The position numbers and the translations under genes are program-made. Below are positions 1 to 11,589 of a DNA stretch of 64,000 nucleotides, piece by piece; position 1 is the stretch's first letter, and every line of letters starts with the position of its first letter. The notes below the pieces were generated by a model, which worked only from the letters and a program-made list of their open reading frames with translations, made no database searches and was not told the origin of the DNA. Origin of the DNA: Tupaia tana (taxonomy: Eukaryota; Chordata; Mammalia; Scandentia; Tupaiidae); contig JAKSZU010000002.1 of NCBI GenBank assembly GCA_026018925.1, positions 88,733,975-88,797,974 of the forward strand, in the 5' to 3' direction.

Positions 1-309
1 ACAGAGGATAGTAAGCAAAGTTTATCAGGAAGGAGAAAAGGCTTCCAATGTAGTGGAAAGGGGCCCAAATGGGTTCCTGAAGAGGGGCTGGAGGTGAGGG
101 ATTTTTAATCGAGTAGTCCAAGCAATGGGCTGGCTTTCTGATTAGAAAGTAGGCTTTAGAAAACGGTTACATGATAGTCTGAGTGATTTATTGCCCGTGG
201 AGTTCTGTACCTTTTTTTAAGACATAGTTACTAAATAGAAACCGTTGTCCTTAGCTACAGTTGCTTTGAGTCCCAATACAACCAGCTTTTGGTTGTGAAA
301 ACTTAACCA

Positions 310-470
310 TTTTGACTCCATCTTGGGTGCTCAATTAATGAAGATCCCATTAGATCTCATGCCCTAATTACCTCCTAAGTGCCCTATATCATATTTCACC
401 AACATTATTCCATTAAAAGTAAGAGTTTCAACATATGAATTTGGGGAGGCAAAGATATGTAATCCCTAAC
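310..470 (-). mobile_element. Possible MaLR/MST-type LTR fragment
   Basis: Read on the - strand this stretch resembles the start of an old MaLR-type long terminal repeat: a phrase like ATTCATATGTTGAAAC, then a stretch that corresponds to the AGGTGATTAGG box, then ATGAGATC. It is non-coding and strongly diverged. Recognised from memory of the family only; it could be another ancient LTR. Confidence 0.4.
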
Positions 471-754
471 ATATTTAATGATAATTATAAAATATAAATA
501 AATCAAAATTAATTGATTTAAAATATAATTGACTTGAAAGTTTACAGGCTCTGTAAAGATTCTTTCACTAGTTAGATTCACTAGAAAGATTTGTGTACAG
601 CATTATCAAACACAAATTTGGTTTTCTTGAAAGTGCTAAATACAAGACTGTGCAGACCATGAATCACAACGGAGGCAAAAGGAGGCAGGCTATTAAAGAA
701 TTTGTAGTTATCAAAGTAGTCATGCATATACTTCATAAACTAAATATTTGGTTC

Positions 755-1030
755 TTTTTTTTTTTTTTTTTTTTTGGAGAGGTTTTTTTCACTATAGGGC
801 GCGTGCGCTCGCCAGACAGACAGAGAGAGACATAGAGACAGAAAGCGAGAAATCACCCCCCAGGGGGGATGGTCACGCCACAATTCCTTCTCCTCCATTC
901 TCCTCTCGGGATCTTGGGCACGCACGCACACGCGCCCGGCGTGAGTTGTAAGCCACCGGGTCCGAGACGCGAACCACAGTCGACCACGTGGGAGTCCAGC
1001 GACATAGCCATTACACTAACTGCTGGTTCC
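755..1030 (-). mobile_element. tRNA-derived SINE, long form
   Basis: Complete copy on the - strand. Reading from 1030 leftward: tRNA-like head, body with the C6/G6 palindrome, CT-rich stretch, the CCTATAG motif and a tail seen here as about 20 T (755-775). It is flanked by a target-site duplication, ctaaatatttggttc, at 740-754 and 1031-1045. The clean duplication shows a fairly recent insertion. Confidence 0.9.
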
Positions 1031-1719
1031 CTAAATATTTGGTTCTTTAATGGGCAGTTTGAAATAGGGCCATGATTTGCTATTTCTGATCATGAAATTT
1101 TGTTCCACTTCCAATAGCACATTCGAACTATGATTGAAAAAAAAAAAACAGGTAATTTGTTAAACTAACAACTGTATAACCTTCTAGATCCATAATAGGG
1201 ATGAAATAGCATTGAACCTCTTTCAAAAATATAATTAAATATGTAAGTCCTTTCTGTCTCTATGACTAAAATGTACATCTAAATTTCATAGAATTTTCAA
1301 AAATGATGAACATATGAAATTCGAACATGTGAAATTTGAAAATAGGACTACTACAAAAGCTGACTTGTGATAAATATCATGATAGCAACATTAAACAGAG
1401 AGACAATTGCCTTCCTGAATATTGAATTAAGTGTTTTCTTGGTTACCTGAAGTCTGGGAGGTGATTTAATAAAATCGTGCAACAGTGTTTGGTGAGAAGT
1501 TTATTCCTCTATGTGCAGAGATCAGGAAAGAAACCCCACAAAGAGCAGGACACAGTAGAGGGATGTTCCTGATAGCTCCACATTAGGTCTTCACAGTACA
1601 CATCAAAAGGCAGAAGTGAGAAGAGGAACCATAGGAGGACAACCTATGAATGATTTTTCCAGGTGACCTCTGCAAATCTCAACAAGTAAGGTCAATTTAC
1701 AAATCTAAAAGGCCAACTT

Positions 1720-1890
1720 AAAGTCCAGCCAAGGGCTGAATATTGCTACTTGAAAGACTGAGGCCACATAGGAACCCCAGGTTTGAGTCACAGCCCACCC
1801 TAAAAGCCAGGCACAGTGACCTATACCTAGCATTTCAGCTATTTGAGAGGGTGAGACAGGAGGATTATAACACAGCAAGAACCTGTCTGA
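1720..1890 (+). mobile_element. 7SL-like (Alu-related) degraded dimer
   Basis: Two 7SL-like pieces lie head to tail. The first (about 1743-1800) resembles an Alu GCTACTTG...GAGGC...CCAGGTTTGAG stretch. The second (about 1805-1890) starts GCCAGGCACAGTG and runs through CAGCTATTTGAGAG and GAGACAGGAGGAT to a form of CAAGACCCTGTCT, with an internal deletion. An A-rich linker separates them. Confidence 0.5.
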
Positions 1891-1900
1891 AAAAAAATTG

Positions 1901-2144
1901 TTTTTTTGGAGAGGGCGCATGTGCTCGCCAGAAAGACAGAAAGAGACAGAGAGACAGAAAGCAAGAAATCATCCCCAGAGGTGATGGCCACGCCACAATC
2001 CCTTCTGATCCATTCTCCTCTCAGGATCTTGGGCACGCACACACATGCGCCTGGCATGAGTTTAAGCCACCAGGTCTGAGACTCAAACCTCGGTAGACTA
2101 CATGGGAATTCAGCGATGTAGCTATTACGTAATCTGCTGGTCCC
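1901..2144 (-). mobile_element. tRNA-derived SINE, long form
   Basis: Near-complete - strand copy inserted at the A-rich end of the 7SL-like unit. The duplication ctgaaaaaaaatt is at 1887-1899 and again at about 2144-2156. The region before the CCTATAG motif is shortened, so the tail follows directly on the body. Confidence 0.85.
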
Positions 2145-2228
2145 TGAAAAAAAATTTAAAAAAGTAAAATGAATTGTCAAGGTGACAGACCCCACCCCAC
2201 CCCAGGGGAAAAAAAAAAAAAAAGCCTA

Positions 2229-2493
2229 TTTTTTTTTTTTTTTTTTTGAGAGGTTTTTGCTACAGGGCGCGTGCGCTCGCCAGACAGAGAGAGACAGAGA
2301 GACAGAAAGCAGGAAATCACCCCCCAGGGGGGATGGCCACGCCGCAATCCCTTCTCCTCCATTCTCCTCTCGGGATCTTGGGCACGCACTCACACGTGCC
2401 CGGCGTGAGTTTAAGCCGCCGGGTCCGGGACTCGAACCGCGGTCGACTACGTGGGAGTCCAGCGACACAGCCATTACGCTAACTGCTGGTCCC
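2229..2493 (-). mobile_element. tRNA-derived SINE, long form, well preserved
   Basis: One of the best preserved copies. Its B box (GGTTCGAGTCC read on the - strand, at 2428-2438) is a perfect match to the pol III consensus. The duplication aaaaaagcctatttttt flanks it (about 2214-2230 and 2494-2510). Confidence 0.92.
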
Positions 2494-2510
2494 AAAAAAG
2501 CCTATTTTTT

Positions 2511-3314
2511 ATGCTTCTTTCCCAACAATTTAATGAGGACTTCTCTGGTCAAGACATTGGTAGTCCCCAGAGGATAAGAAATTGTGAAATATGGTATCTT
2601 CTGCAAGGGCTGAGCAATCCAGGAAGAGAAGGAAAATAGGATTCATGTAGAACTAGGAAGCATATGGTAATATCACCTTTGTTGGGAGAATTTGCTTTAA
2701 ATGATCAAGGGACCACATGTTGGTGTGGGGTTAGATTAGAGAAACCATAAGACTGCTAAAATGAGGGCTTCGTGAGTGAGAGGAGACAGAGATGATTTCC
2801 ACATGGAGTTGGCCTTTCATCATCTCTCTCTAACAAACAACCACTCCCCAATTTCTAAAAGTGCTTGTTGGTGAGACAGTTAATGTATGCAGTGGGAATG
2901 TTTGGGGTACAGAAAGTTATCCAGGTTGGCAAGGTTAGAGAGTCTTTGTGTAAATGTACTAGCACAAAATGCATCTAAGCATGCCGTTGAATGAGGGATA
3001 GATTAAGGCATTTGAACTATGTGGCATCTTCAGATTTTTCAAGGAAAATGCATATTATGAAAAAAACTATGCATGAATTTAAAAAATTGTACTGAAGTAA
3101 ACTCGTAGTTTTATTCCATTTTCCTCAAACTTTCTGAAGAACGTTTATATATAAAGTGGGAAAACATAAATGACTTTAAATATCAAAATGGTAAAATGGC
3201 TTAGGAAGTAGAAATCAATGATTACATTGAAATGATGCTAGGTTAAGAATCAGAGTAGCAGGGAATGGGCAATTCTGAGCATTGCTGATGATAGTGAGAA
3301 ATAGTTTTTTTAAT
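2511..3314. other. Intron sequence, nothing recognised
   Basis: AT-rich sequence without a repeat family, exon or RNA gene that I can recognise. Stop codons are frequent in all frames. Confidence 0.6.
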
Positions 3315-3560
3315 TGCCAGAGTGCACATCCACATGCATAAGAAAGACAGAAAGAGAGAGAGAGAGAGAGGAAGAAACCACCCCCCAATTGGGCATGGTC
3401 ATGCTACAATTCCGTCACCATTTCTCCATACTGTCAAGATTTTGGACATGCCCCCCAACACATGCCTGGTATGTTTTTCAAGCAGCCAGGCTGAGATTTG
3501 AACTGCAGTTGGCCGTGTGGAATCCAGGCACCCTAACCAGAAGGCTATGGAGTTGGCCCA
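3315..3560 (-). mobile_element. tRNA-derived SINE, old diverged copy
   Basis: The body order is the same as in the young copies on the - strand, but the head ends ...GGCCA rather than GGACCA and the CT stretch has become a GA run (3354-3371). No duplication is visible, which fits an older insertion. Confidence 0.7.
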
Positions 3561-4107
3561 GAAAGAAGCATCTTAAAGGGATAGGGGTTTTACAGAGCAA
3601 ATCTGTCAGATGATTATGGTCAACAACTACAAAATCCAATTTCCCAGTCTCAATTGCAGTCAGGCCTGAAAGGGAAAGGGAAAATATGTGTAAATGAGAT
3701 GCAATGACAGATCTCCAAATGCTTGCCTTACTTGTTTTGCATTCTCTTCAGGGCCTAGCACAATACGAATTTAATAAGTGCATGTGTAATTTAACTGAGC
3801 TGAACTGGAAACCTAGTCTGGTAGCTGGGCCGGAAAACCTGATTCAGAACCACAGAGGGACTGTGGGGCCCATGGCAAGAACCCTTGTCATGGTTATCCC
3901 AGCAACTGGGGCAACACTGGCACAAATTAGCACATTATATAAATGTAAGGTGCATATTTTAAAATTTGAAATCTCATCAAAAGGCATTCTCTAGTGAGAA
4001 TAAGGGCATCTCCTTTAATCTTAATACAGTGTGCCTTTAGTTCTCCCATTGTTATCATCTTAATCTAAACATTCGTTTAGCAATTCAGTAAAATTTGACT
4101 TGATTTA

Positions 4108-4270
4108 GGGGCCAGCAGATGGTGTGCTAGTGCAAGTGCTGGACTCACATGGTCGACGAGGGTTTGAGTTCCAGACCTGGTGGTCTGCTTTCTTTCTCTC
4201 TCTCTTATCTCTCTCTGATCAAGTTGAATAATTAAAAATAAATAAATAAATACACAAAAAATTTTTAAAA
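4108..4270 (+). mobile_element. tRNA-derived SINE, short form
   Basis: tRNA-like head (ggggccagcagatggtgtgc), then directly a CT-rich stretch and a tail of AAATA repeats. The central body and CCTATAG motif of the long form are absent. This defines the short subfamily seen again at 8911, 29569, 40642 and 53803. Confidence 0.8.
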
Positions 4271-5162
4271 TATTTGACATGGTTTAAAGATCATCTCTGG
4301 CAATGAAATCTTTTTAATCATCCAACTTTTAGACTTTTTTTTTAGTTTTAAGGGAGGAACAGTTCCCTTTAAATGTACTCTGAGGAATTATTAGAGGGGT
4401 AGAGGAAAATAGATGGAAAAGATTTACATTTACACATTCATAAAATTAGAGTTTTCATGTAAAGACATAATTAAATATATACTTTTAAAATAATAGCATT
4501 GTTGTTAATGCTTCTAGAAAAGTGAACTAGTAGTGGCTTAATCAAAAGTGATTCTTTTAAAATGTTTTAATTGACTATGATATTATGTTGAAATTTCCAG
4601 GTCACAGATTATTGAAATCAGTGAATTAATTTAAATATTACTCATCTTTTTTATTTTAACCTTGTTAAAGAATATCCCATAAGTTTTCATGACATTGTAA
4701 AGAAATACTCACTACTTCTTTGATATTTTCATTGTTAACATTTCTTGCCAGAGTAGGTTCAGCTAATGAATTCTAAATTCTAGGATTATGACCTAGTTAA
4801 TTTGCATGGGTAAACTAACACATGATACTTTTTTAAAGTAAACATTACTTTAAATATTTTTTTTTTGGTGGTGTCAAAATGAATGTCATTAGTGGAATAT
4901 TTTGTAATTATTTTTATTCCATCTTTCTGACCTGATGAGTACCAGAATTCTGTGTATGGCTTAAGTTCTCAAAAAGTCAGCATGTTTCTTCTGCCCCATT
5001 TCCCTATCTCTCAGACTCTAGTCCAGGATGCCTGACTTCCATCATAGCCCCGTGTAGACACTCAGAGTTCAAGGTCAACCCAATGCTGCTTCTCTGCTCT
5101 TCATCTTCAGGCTTTCCCCAGCATTTGTTTCTGAGTGGTACTACTCAAAAGGTACCACTTTT
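4271..5162. other. Intron sequence, nothing recognised
   Basis: AT-rich, with several T and A runs. No family recognised. Confidence 0.55.
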
Positions 5163-5405
5163 GGGACCAGCAGATGGCATAATGGTTATGTCACTGGACT
5201 CCCACTTAGTTGACCCTGGTTTGAGTTCCAGGCCTGGTGGCTTAAAACTTATGCTAGATGTGGTGTGTGTGTGTGCGTGCCCAAGATCCAGAGAGGAGAA
5301 TGGAGGAGAAGGGATTGCGGTGTGGCCATCCTCCCTGCAGGATAATTTCTCACTTTCTGTCTCTCTGTCTCTCAAGGAAGCACATGTCTCTCTCTTAAAA
5401 AAAAG
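5163..5405 (+). mobile_element. tRNA-derived SINE, long form
   Basis: Head to tail on the + strand, beginning gggaccagcagatgg. It carries a short GT expansion in the body (about 5262-5275) and has lost part of the 3' motif. Confidence 0.85.
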
Positions 5406-6801
5406 TACTTGTTTGAGGGTAGGGGGTTCAGAGGAACGATCTATTGAAATTAAGGGCAGAGCATGTGTTTGGGTTAATTATTAAATGAATAGAAAAGAAT
5501 GCAATTCATTAAGTGTTGCGGACACACAGGCAAGAGGAAAGAAATCAGGAAGAACTGCTCCCTGTTTCGGTTTGAGCCAGGAATGTAATGAGAATTTAAC
5601 CAGGTATGTTTGAGGTTGAGGTTTAAGGTCAGACCGCACAAACTGGGAACAGAGCCTTTCTGCATAATTCAAAATACAGATGAATTATTAGAAATTTGCA
5701 ACAGAGCTACATGTTTGCTCCACGTTGGGTCAAAGTCCAGGAGGAACTTGGGACTAGTTTACACTATGAAGAATGAGGAAGGTAACTGGAGTTGTGTAAA
5801 ACAGGGATTCTTTTAAGCCTGCACACCTGTTCATGTGCACTAGCACTAGCCTTTGGGTCCTGTGGACATTTCTTCTCTCATGGATGCTGGTGAAAGTAAT
5901 ACGGATACTCTCTCATTTATTTGCATGCCATGTGCTCTTGATAAATTTCAGCATTGCTGCTGAAAGCTGTCATATCCTAGGAAGTGGCAGAACCATAGGA
6001 TCGCATGGCCTTGGGCACTGGGCCAGGGAAGAAGCAGCCTGCCCCACAGACCCCTCTCCTGGATCTTCCCTGTCCCTCAAGAGAGCACTGATGCCTACAG
6101 GGAACACCAGGCACAACAGCTTCGTCCCACCTCTCAAGTCTTGTACTGGAATTCTCATCCCTTTCCAGGGTGCCTAACATCTTCTCTCATCTCTTTCCTA
6201 TCTGTCCCCTGGCCATGTTTTCTTTCTGCCATCTCTCTCCCCCCCCCCCCAAATTAAGTCAATTGTGTAATTCTATTCATATGCTGATCCCTTCAGGTTA
6301 TTAGCTACACTACTTAAGAAGGCCTGCTGATTGCACATTGCATAAATAAACTGTCTCCCACTATGAATAAAATCATGTCCTTACAAACGAACAGCATGCA
6401 TTAAGGAAACAATGGCAACATTCCAGACCCTCATTTTATTGAAATTTTAACATCCCCACAGTGAACCTGCTTCCATAAAATAATCTAATTAGACCAAATA
6501 TATGAATGTGTCTCTGTGTGTGTTTGTGTGTATAAACCAGATTAGGCTGGTTATTTTTTGGTTCAAAAGTTTCTAATGACTTTAACTTTGTGTCTGCTAA
6601 AGTTTTTCTTAAAGGTGCTTAAGATAATATTAACAATCTTGTAAACTGACTCCAGAAATTTTTTTTAAATATTTTATCATCTTTGTAAGGTTTGGGATTA
6701 TTGTTTAAAATTTTTAAGTTATTGTATTAGTGTTTTATCAATAATGAGATTATAAATAATTTAATTAAAATGTGGATTAGTTTTATTATAAAGACATTTT
6801 T
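5406..6801. other. Intron sequence, unassigned, with a C run
   Basis: Contains a moderately GC-rich part (5990-6180) with overlapping open frames on both strands but no recognisable protein, and a C run at about 6239-6250. No coding signal is supported. Confidence 0.5.
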
Positions 6802-6928
6802 AACCTTTTCTTGATTATAAGTTATGTAGGGATCACTTTCCTAATTTAACTACAAGAGTTACTCATTACTACTAAGGTATACTTATGAAAGCCAATTCTT
6901 AAAGCCAGGAAACAAGTACTCAATAATG
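6802..6928 (+). repeat. Left copy of an imperfect flanking duplication
   Basis: 127 bp that recur in shortened form (83 bp) at 8452-8534. Shared blocks in the same order are aaccttttcttgattataag, aagagtta, ggtatac, atgaaag and gtactcaataatg. The two copies bracket the antisense LINE-1 segment. Confidence 0.8.
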
Positions 6929-6929
6929 C

Positions 6930-8405
6930 ATGAACCTATTATGTACTTTTATCTTCTGTTCTGGTATATGGGATATAATATTCGTTGTCCCTCTAATTAA
7001 GTAATAGTTTTTGGACAAATTTTCTTGTACAGCACACCCTTGAGAACTTCTTGGAGATCTGGTCTGGTGCTGGTAAATTCTTTCAGTATCTGAGAATGTT
7101 ACCTGAAAGATAATTTGCCGGGTACAGTATTCTAAATTGCTTCTCTCGTAAGAATATATTTTCCCATTCTCTCCTCGATATGAGAGATATGATGCTATAA
7201 CATGAAGTATCTTGTCTTTGTCTGCGGTTTTGGTCAACCTGTATAATGTGTCTTGGAATTTTCTATTTGGGGTCCTTTGTAACTGGATTGAATGCCTCTT
7301 TTTGGAAAATTTCATGGAATAGATTATCCCCTTATGGGTCTTTCACCTTCTGGAATGCCAATTATCCGGATTTTGGACGTTTGATGGTATCCAGTTTCTC
7401 GCATATCATTCTCACCATTTTCTCAGTCTTCGTGGTGGACTTTTCTAAGCCAGCCATTTTCTCTCACATCTGAGATTTATTTTCTGAATGATCTAGTCTT
7501 TTTAATACTTTCAAGGGAGATTTTGACTTCTTGTATTATAGACTTGATCTCTAGCAGTTCTTTGAGTCCCTCTTTTAGATCTTGCTTTTCATCTCCTGCT
7601 CGGCCTTTTTCTCCTTTCTCTTTAGCAGTTCATTTTCTCTTTTCTTCTTCTGTTAGCTTCGACATTACGAATGCTCTAAATTCCTTATCAGACATTTCCA
7701 TGACTTTCACCGAACTGCTTGTGGATGAAGGAGAGTTACTCTTTTCCATTGGAGGAGAGGTATTTTCTCGTTTTCCCATATTTCTCGTGATCCGACGGTG
7801 ATTTCTTGTCATCTGATGAATGGCGTGTTTCTTTCAAATTCTTGAAGTTAAGCCTCAATGTTCAGGAGCAAGCAGACAGAGGTGTTCTAGAATCGGATTG
7901 CCGTTCTGTAGTGATAGCTGGTGCAGCAGATTCAGTAGATATTGGGTGGAGAGACAAGAAAAAGGAAAATGAAAAAGAGAGAGAGAAACAACAACAAAAA
8001 GAGAGAAAAAAGACAAAAAAATCTTTTCTTTTTTTTTTTAAAGAAAAAAAATCACAAAATAGAAAACCGCGCGGTGCGCAAAGCGCGCCACACGAAATAT
8101 CTAGTTCCCAGTATCCATGTGGATTCTTCTCAGAGAATGGCTCAACTCTCCTGCCTGGGAGAAAGGAGCAGAAGGGCTTATTAACAAAACAAAAGATGGA
8201 GCTGAGAGCCAGAGAGAAATTCTACCTTTAAAAAAATCGTAAAAAGGAAACATTACCAAAAAATATGAGGAGACAGGAGCAGAGAGAGACAGAGACCTCA
8301 GAGACACAGGGACAGGGATAGAAGGCCAGAGGGGCTCCCTACCACACTAGCTTTGCTTGCTGGAGGCTGAATTATGAGTAGAAAATCTTCATTTCTCCTG
8401 TGCCT
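6930..8405 (-). mobile_element. Antisense LINE-1: ORF1 and 5' UTR segment
   Basis: On the - strand, an ORF1-like start MGKRENTSPPMEKSNSPSST continues to MSDKEFRAFVMSKLTEEE (about 7630-7780). Further along, 6920-7315 shows the ORF1 C-terminal RNA-binding part in broken frames (QRTPNRK, LTKTADKDKIL). To the right lies a purine-rich block (7960-8060) and a CpG-containing part (about 8066-8092), consistent with a 5' UTR. Frames are broken, so no ORF1 protein is encoded. Confidence 0.7.
8094..8138 (+). repeat. 45-bp exact direct repeat, copy 1
   Basis: Identical over 45 bases to 8406-8450. It begins gaaatatctagttccc and ends ctcagagaat. Confidence 0.95.
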
Positions 8406-8450
8406 GAAATATCTAGTTCCCAGTATCCATGTGGATTCTTCTCAGAGAAT
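8406..8450 (+). repeat. 45-bp exact direct repeat, copy 2
   Basis: Second exact copy. It abuts the right flanking duplication that starts at 8452. Confidence 0.95.
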
Positions 8451-8451
8451 C

Positions 8452-8534
8452 AACCTTTTCTTGATTATAAGTTATGTGGGGTACTTAATTTACCAAGAGT
8501 TAGGTATACATGAAAGAATTCGTACTCAATAATG
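8452..8534 (+). repeat. Right copy of the imperfect flanking duplication
   Basis: 83-bp version of 6802-6928 that differs mainly by several short gaps. Confidence 0.8.
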
Positions 8535-8762
8535 GTTTATTGCATATGACGTGGTAATTGTATAATAGAAAGTAGATTTAAGTTTAACTAGGAAGAGATA
8601 ATATTGCTATCATGAAGTCATGTCTGGAATTTTCTTAATTTGCCTTTTAAAATCCCCAGGCTTGTTTCTTCCCTTTCCTCTTCACTTCTTTCCTCCTTTC
8701 CTCAGTTTCCATTTTTCCTTTTCTTTCTTTCTCTTTCTTCCTTTTCCTTTTGCTCCCTTTCT

Positions 8763-9360
8763 TCCTTCTTTATTGATATAAAGTTGATATGAAGTAAATT
8801 GTACATATTTAAAGGGTGCACATTGATAAGTTTTGATACACATCTATACACATGAAATTATCACTACAATCAAAATAATGAACAAATTTACCATTCAAAA
8901 AGTTTTTTTCAGAGGCTGGCTAGTGTCGTGGTGTATAAAGGCTCCAGAATCCCACATGGTTCGAGTCCTGGACCTGGTGGCTTGCTTTCTCACTCCCCCA
9001 CTCCCCTCTCTCTCTGACAAAAATTGGAAAATAATAATAATAAAGCTAAATAAAATAATTCTTTTTAAAAAATGTTTTTTTCTGCCTTTGGCTATCCCTT
9101 CCTCTTGTCTCTTCCCGACCCCAGTGCTTGGGCAACCACTACTCTGTTTTCTGTCACTTTATTAGTTTGTATTTTCAAGAATGTAATATAAATGGAATCT
9201 ATGTACTTATTTTATATGGTTTCTTTCACTCATGATGATTTTGCTAGTCATAGTCCATTGAATGTTTCAATATATGTTTATGTATTCACTTGCCAATGGA
9301 CATTCTGGTTATTTCCAGCAAGCTGCTAACCACATTCACATGTAAGTTGCATATGCTCAC
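8763..9360 (-). mobile_element. Antisense old LINE-1 (L1M-type) 3' region, interrupted
   Basis: Shows the familiar antisense phrases of old L1 3' ends: tttattgatataaagttgat, ...ttgataagttttgatacac..., then after the interruption aatgtaatataaatggaatc and ggtttctttcactcatgatg. It is split by a short-form SINE at 8911-9066. Confidence 0.75.
8911..9066 (+). mobile_element. tRNA-derived SINE, short form
   Basis: Head, CT-rich stretch and AATAATAATAA tail. It sits inside the antisense L1 segment, flanked by similar aaaaagtttttttc / aaaaaatgtttttttc sequences. Confidence 0.8.
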
Positions 9361-9803
9361 TTGTTTTTGTTGCCATCTAAAACCAGGCTGCCATTTCTGT
9401 GAATAATGGAGAAGCGAATCAAGGAGAGAGAAACAAGCTAACAAGCTCACGCCAACTCCCGAACAGAAATTTCTAGCACATTATACATCTTTCCACTTCT
9501 TATTTATCCATTTTTATCTATAACATAAATCTAGCTAGCTAAGAATTACTCCTACCCCCATAATTTTCCTAAAATGGGTCAGTGCACCTTTTCCTTTCAC
9601 ATGACATTTATGACCCTGCTTTTGTTAACAATTCAGTCTGTTAACTTAGTCTTGTGACTTACATAGCTAGATTAAGCGAAGTTACAAAATATTTTCTTTA
9701 TATACTGTTTAATAAAACAATCTACACATATGTGAGTAACTGTTATGTTAAATGATATTATGCAATTTTCCTAATTTAATCCATTACGTCCTGTCTCTTG
9801 GGC
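9361..9803. other. Intron sequence, nothing recognised
   Basis: No repeat family or exon recognised. Confidence 0.55.
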
Positions 9804-9819
9804 TAACATTCCTATCTCT

Positions 9820-10089
9820 TTTTTTTTTTTTTTTTTTTGAGAGGTTTTTGCTATAGGGCACGTGCACACGCCAGACAGACAGAGAGAGACAGAGAGACAG
9901 GAAGCGAGAAATCACGCCCCTGGGGGGATGGCCATGCCGCAATCCCTTCTCCTCCATTCTTCTCTCAGGATCTTTGGGCACGCATGCACACATGCCCGGC
10001 GTGAGTTTAAGCCACCGGGCCTGGGACTTGAACCATGGTCGACTACGTGGGAGTCCAGTGACATAGCCATTACGCTAACTGCTGGTCCC
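9820..10089 (-). mobile_element. tRNA-derived SINE, long form
   Basis: Complete copy with a T-run tail (about 20). Its duplications are aacattcctatctctt (9804-9819) and aacatttctatttctt (10090-10105), differing at two positions. Confidence 0.9.
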
Positions 10090-10270
10090 AACATTTCTAT
10101 TTCTTAAGATTTCTCACCTTCAATCCCCATCCCTCCATCCCGGTTGCATTCTTGTGACCATTGTCCAAAGCCAGCAACTTAAGTTTCCTCTTCTAAGCAA
10201 GCAGGCTTATTTATGACCTTATTTGTTACAGTAATTATAGATTTCCCAAAATGCTGTATTTCCACCCACA

Positions 10271-10422
10271 GTGTAAAACACGCTGGGTGCACGTATGTGT
10301 GTGCCCAAAATCTCAAGGGAAGAATGGAGAGAAGAGAATGGATGTGGCTGTTCCCCCGACAGGGGTGGAAGGATGCTTTCTCACTTTCTCTCTCTCTCTG
10401 GTGAGTGCATAAGCCCTATAGC

Positions 10423-10453
<31 letters not shown>
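10271..10453 (+). mobile_element. tRNA-derived SINE, 5'-truncated
   Basis: Only the body, CT stretch, CCTATAG motif and a long A tail (about 10428-10453) remain. The tRNA-like head is missing. Confidence 0.8.
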
Positions 10454-10457
<4 letters not shown>

Positions 10458-10489
10458 GATAAAAGAAAATCAGTTGTCTGTATGTGTTG

Positions 10490-11420
10490 GCCTATTTTTC
10501 AAGTCTCTGCCATGTTGCTTTCATCTATCTTCTTGATGCCACCACCTCACTGTTTGATTAATACAACTTTACTAATGAGACCTGAACTTAATGTCACTTA
10601 TCCGCTAATGTTTCTTTTTTTTTTCCATTGTTGCTTTGCCTATTCTAGGTTCCTTATGTTTTTATATGAAATTTAGAATCAGCTCGACTAATTCTTTCTA
10701 TTAAAAAAAAATGCCTTCTAGTATTTTGATTGAGATTATCTTAAATCTTTTGGTCAATTTAGAGATGAATCATCATCTTATCAATATTGAGACTTTGAAC
10801 ATTTGTATATGGTATATCTCTTCATTTATTTAGCTGTTCTTTAATTTTTCTCACTAGCTGTATACTGCTCGTCAACATTATTTGTCACATTTATATCTAC
10901 AAATCTTGTAGATTTATGCTAAAGGAAATTGTATTGTTTATTTTTAATTTCTAATTCAACTTGCCAGTGTGTAAAAGGTAAACTTATTTTTGTAGATCGT
11001 CTTATGTCCTACAACATTGCTAACCTCCCTTTATTGAAAGGAGTTTTTGATAAATGTCATCAGATTTTCTAAACAATAATATCTGCAAATAAAGACAGCT
11101 TTACCTCCTCTTCTCAATCTGAATTTATTTTCTTTCTTTCTTGTGTGCATGAACTGACTAGAATCTTCAGGATAATATTAAATAGAAGTGAGAGTAAATA
11201 TCTTTGTTCTATTCCTGGTCACAAAAGTAAAGAATTTAGTCTTTCCCCACTAAATATTATACCAGCTGTGCTTCCAGGGCTGGCCCATAATTCTGTTTTC
11301 TATAGCTCCTATAGCCTTACTAATTCTTGGTAAGCTTGGCCTGTAAATTATGAAGATAATTATTTTGCTCCCTTCTATCCTGTTGATTCTTGAACTCTTT
11401 TTAAAAGAAGTATAAAATTT
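10490..11420 (-). mobile_element. Antisense LINE-1 ORF2 remnant
   Basis: The order of phrases matches antisense L1 reverse-transcriptase sequence: ...ttgctttgcctattctaggttccttatg, a stretch like TATGAAATTTAGAATCAGC, then ...gagagtaaatatctttgttc. Many stops on the - strand; no intact ORF. Confidence 0.7.
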
Positions 11421-11589
11421 TAATTACACTTTTTATGTTTACATTTTGTGGGTAATGCGGGCCCTATGGAATGAGTAAAGGAAGTATTCCCACCCCTTCA
11501 TTTACTACATGAATTAGTGAAGAATTGGTGTTGTTTCTTTCTATTCACTGACTTTCTCTACTAGTGAAATTCAAAATAATACAGAGACA

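Noticed and set aside
593..835. Open frames of 60-150 codons with MATPQSLLLHSPLGILGTH- or SREENGGEGIAAWPSPLGG-like products, repeated across the window
   Set aside because: They are translations of the same SINE in different frames and strands; the likeness is that of the repeat, not of a protein family.
5833..6177. 114-codon + strand frame with overlapping - strand frames
   Set aside because: No recognisable domain, no splice context that would join it to ADGB, and frames open on both strands together as in GC-richer non-coding DNA.
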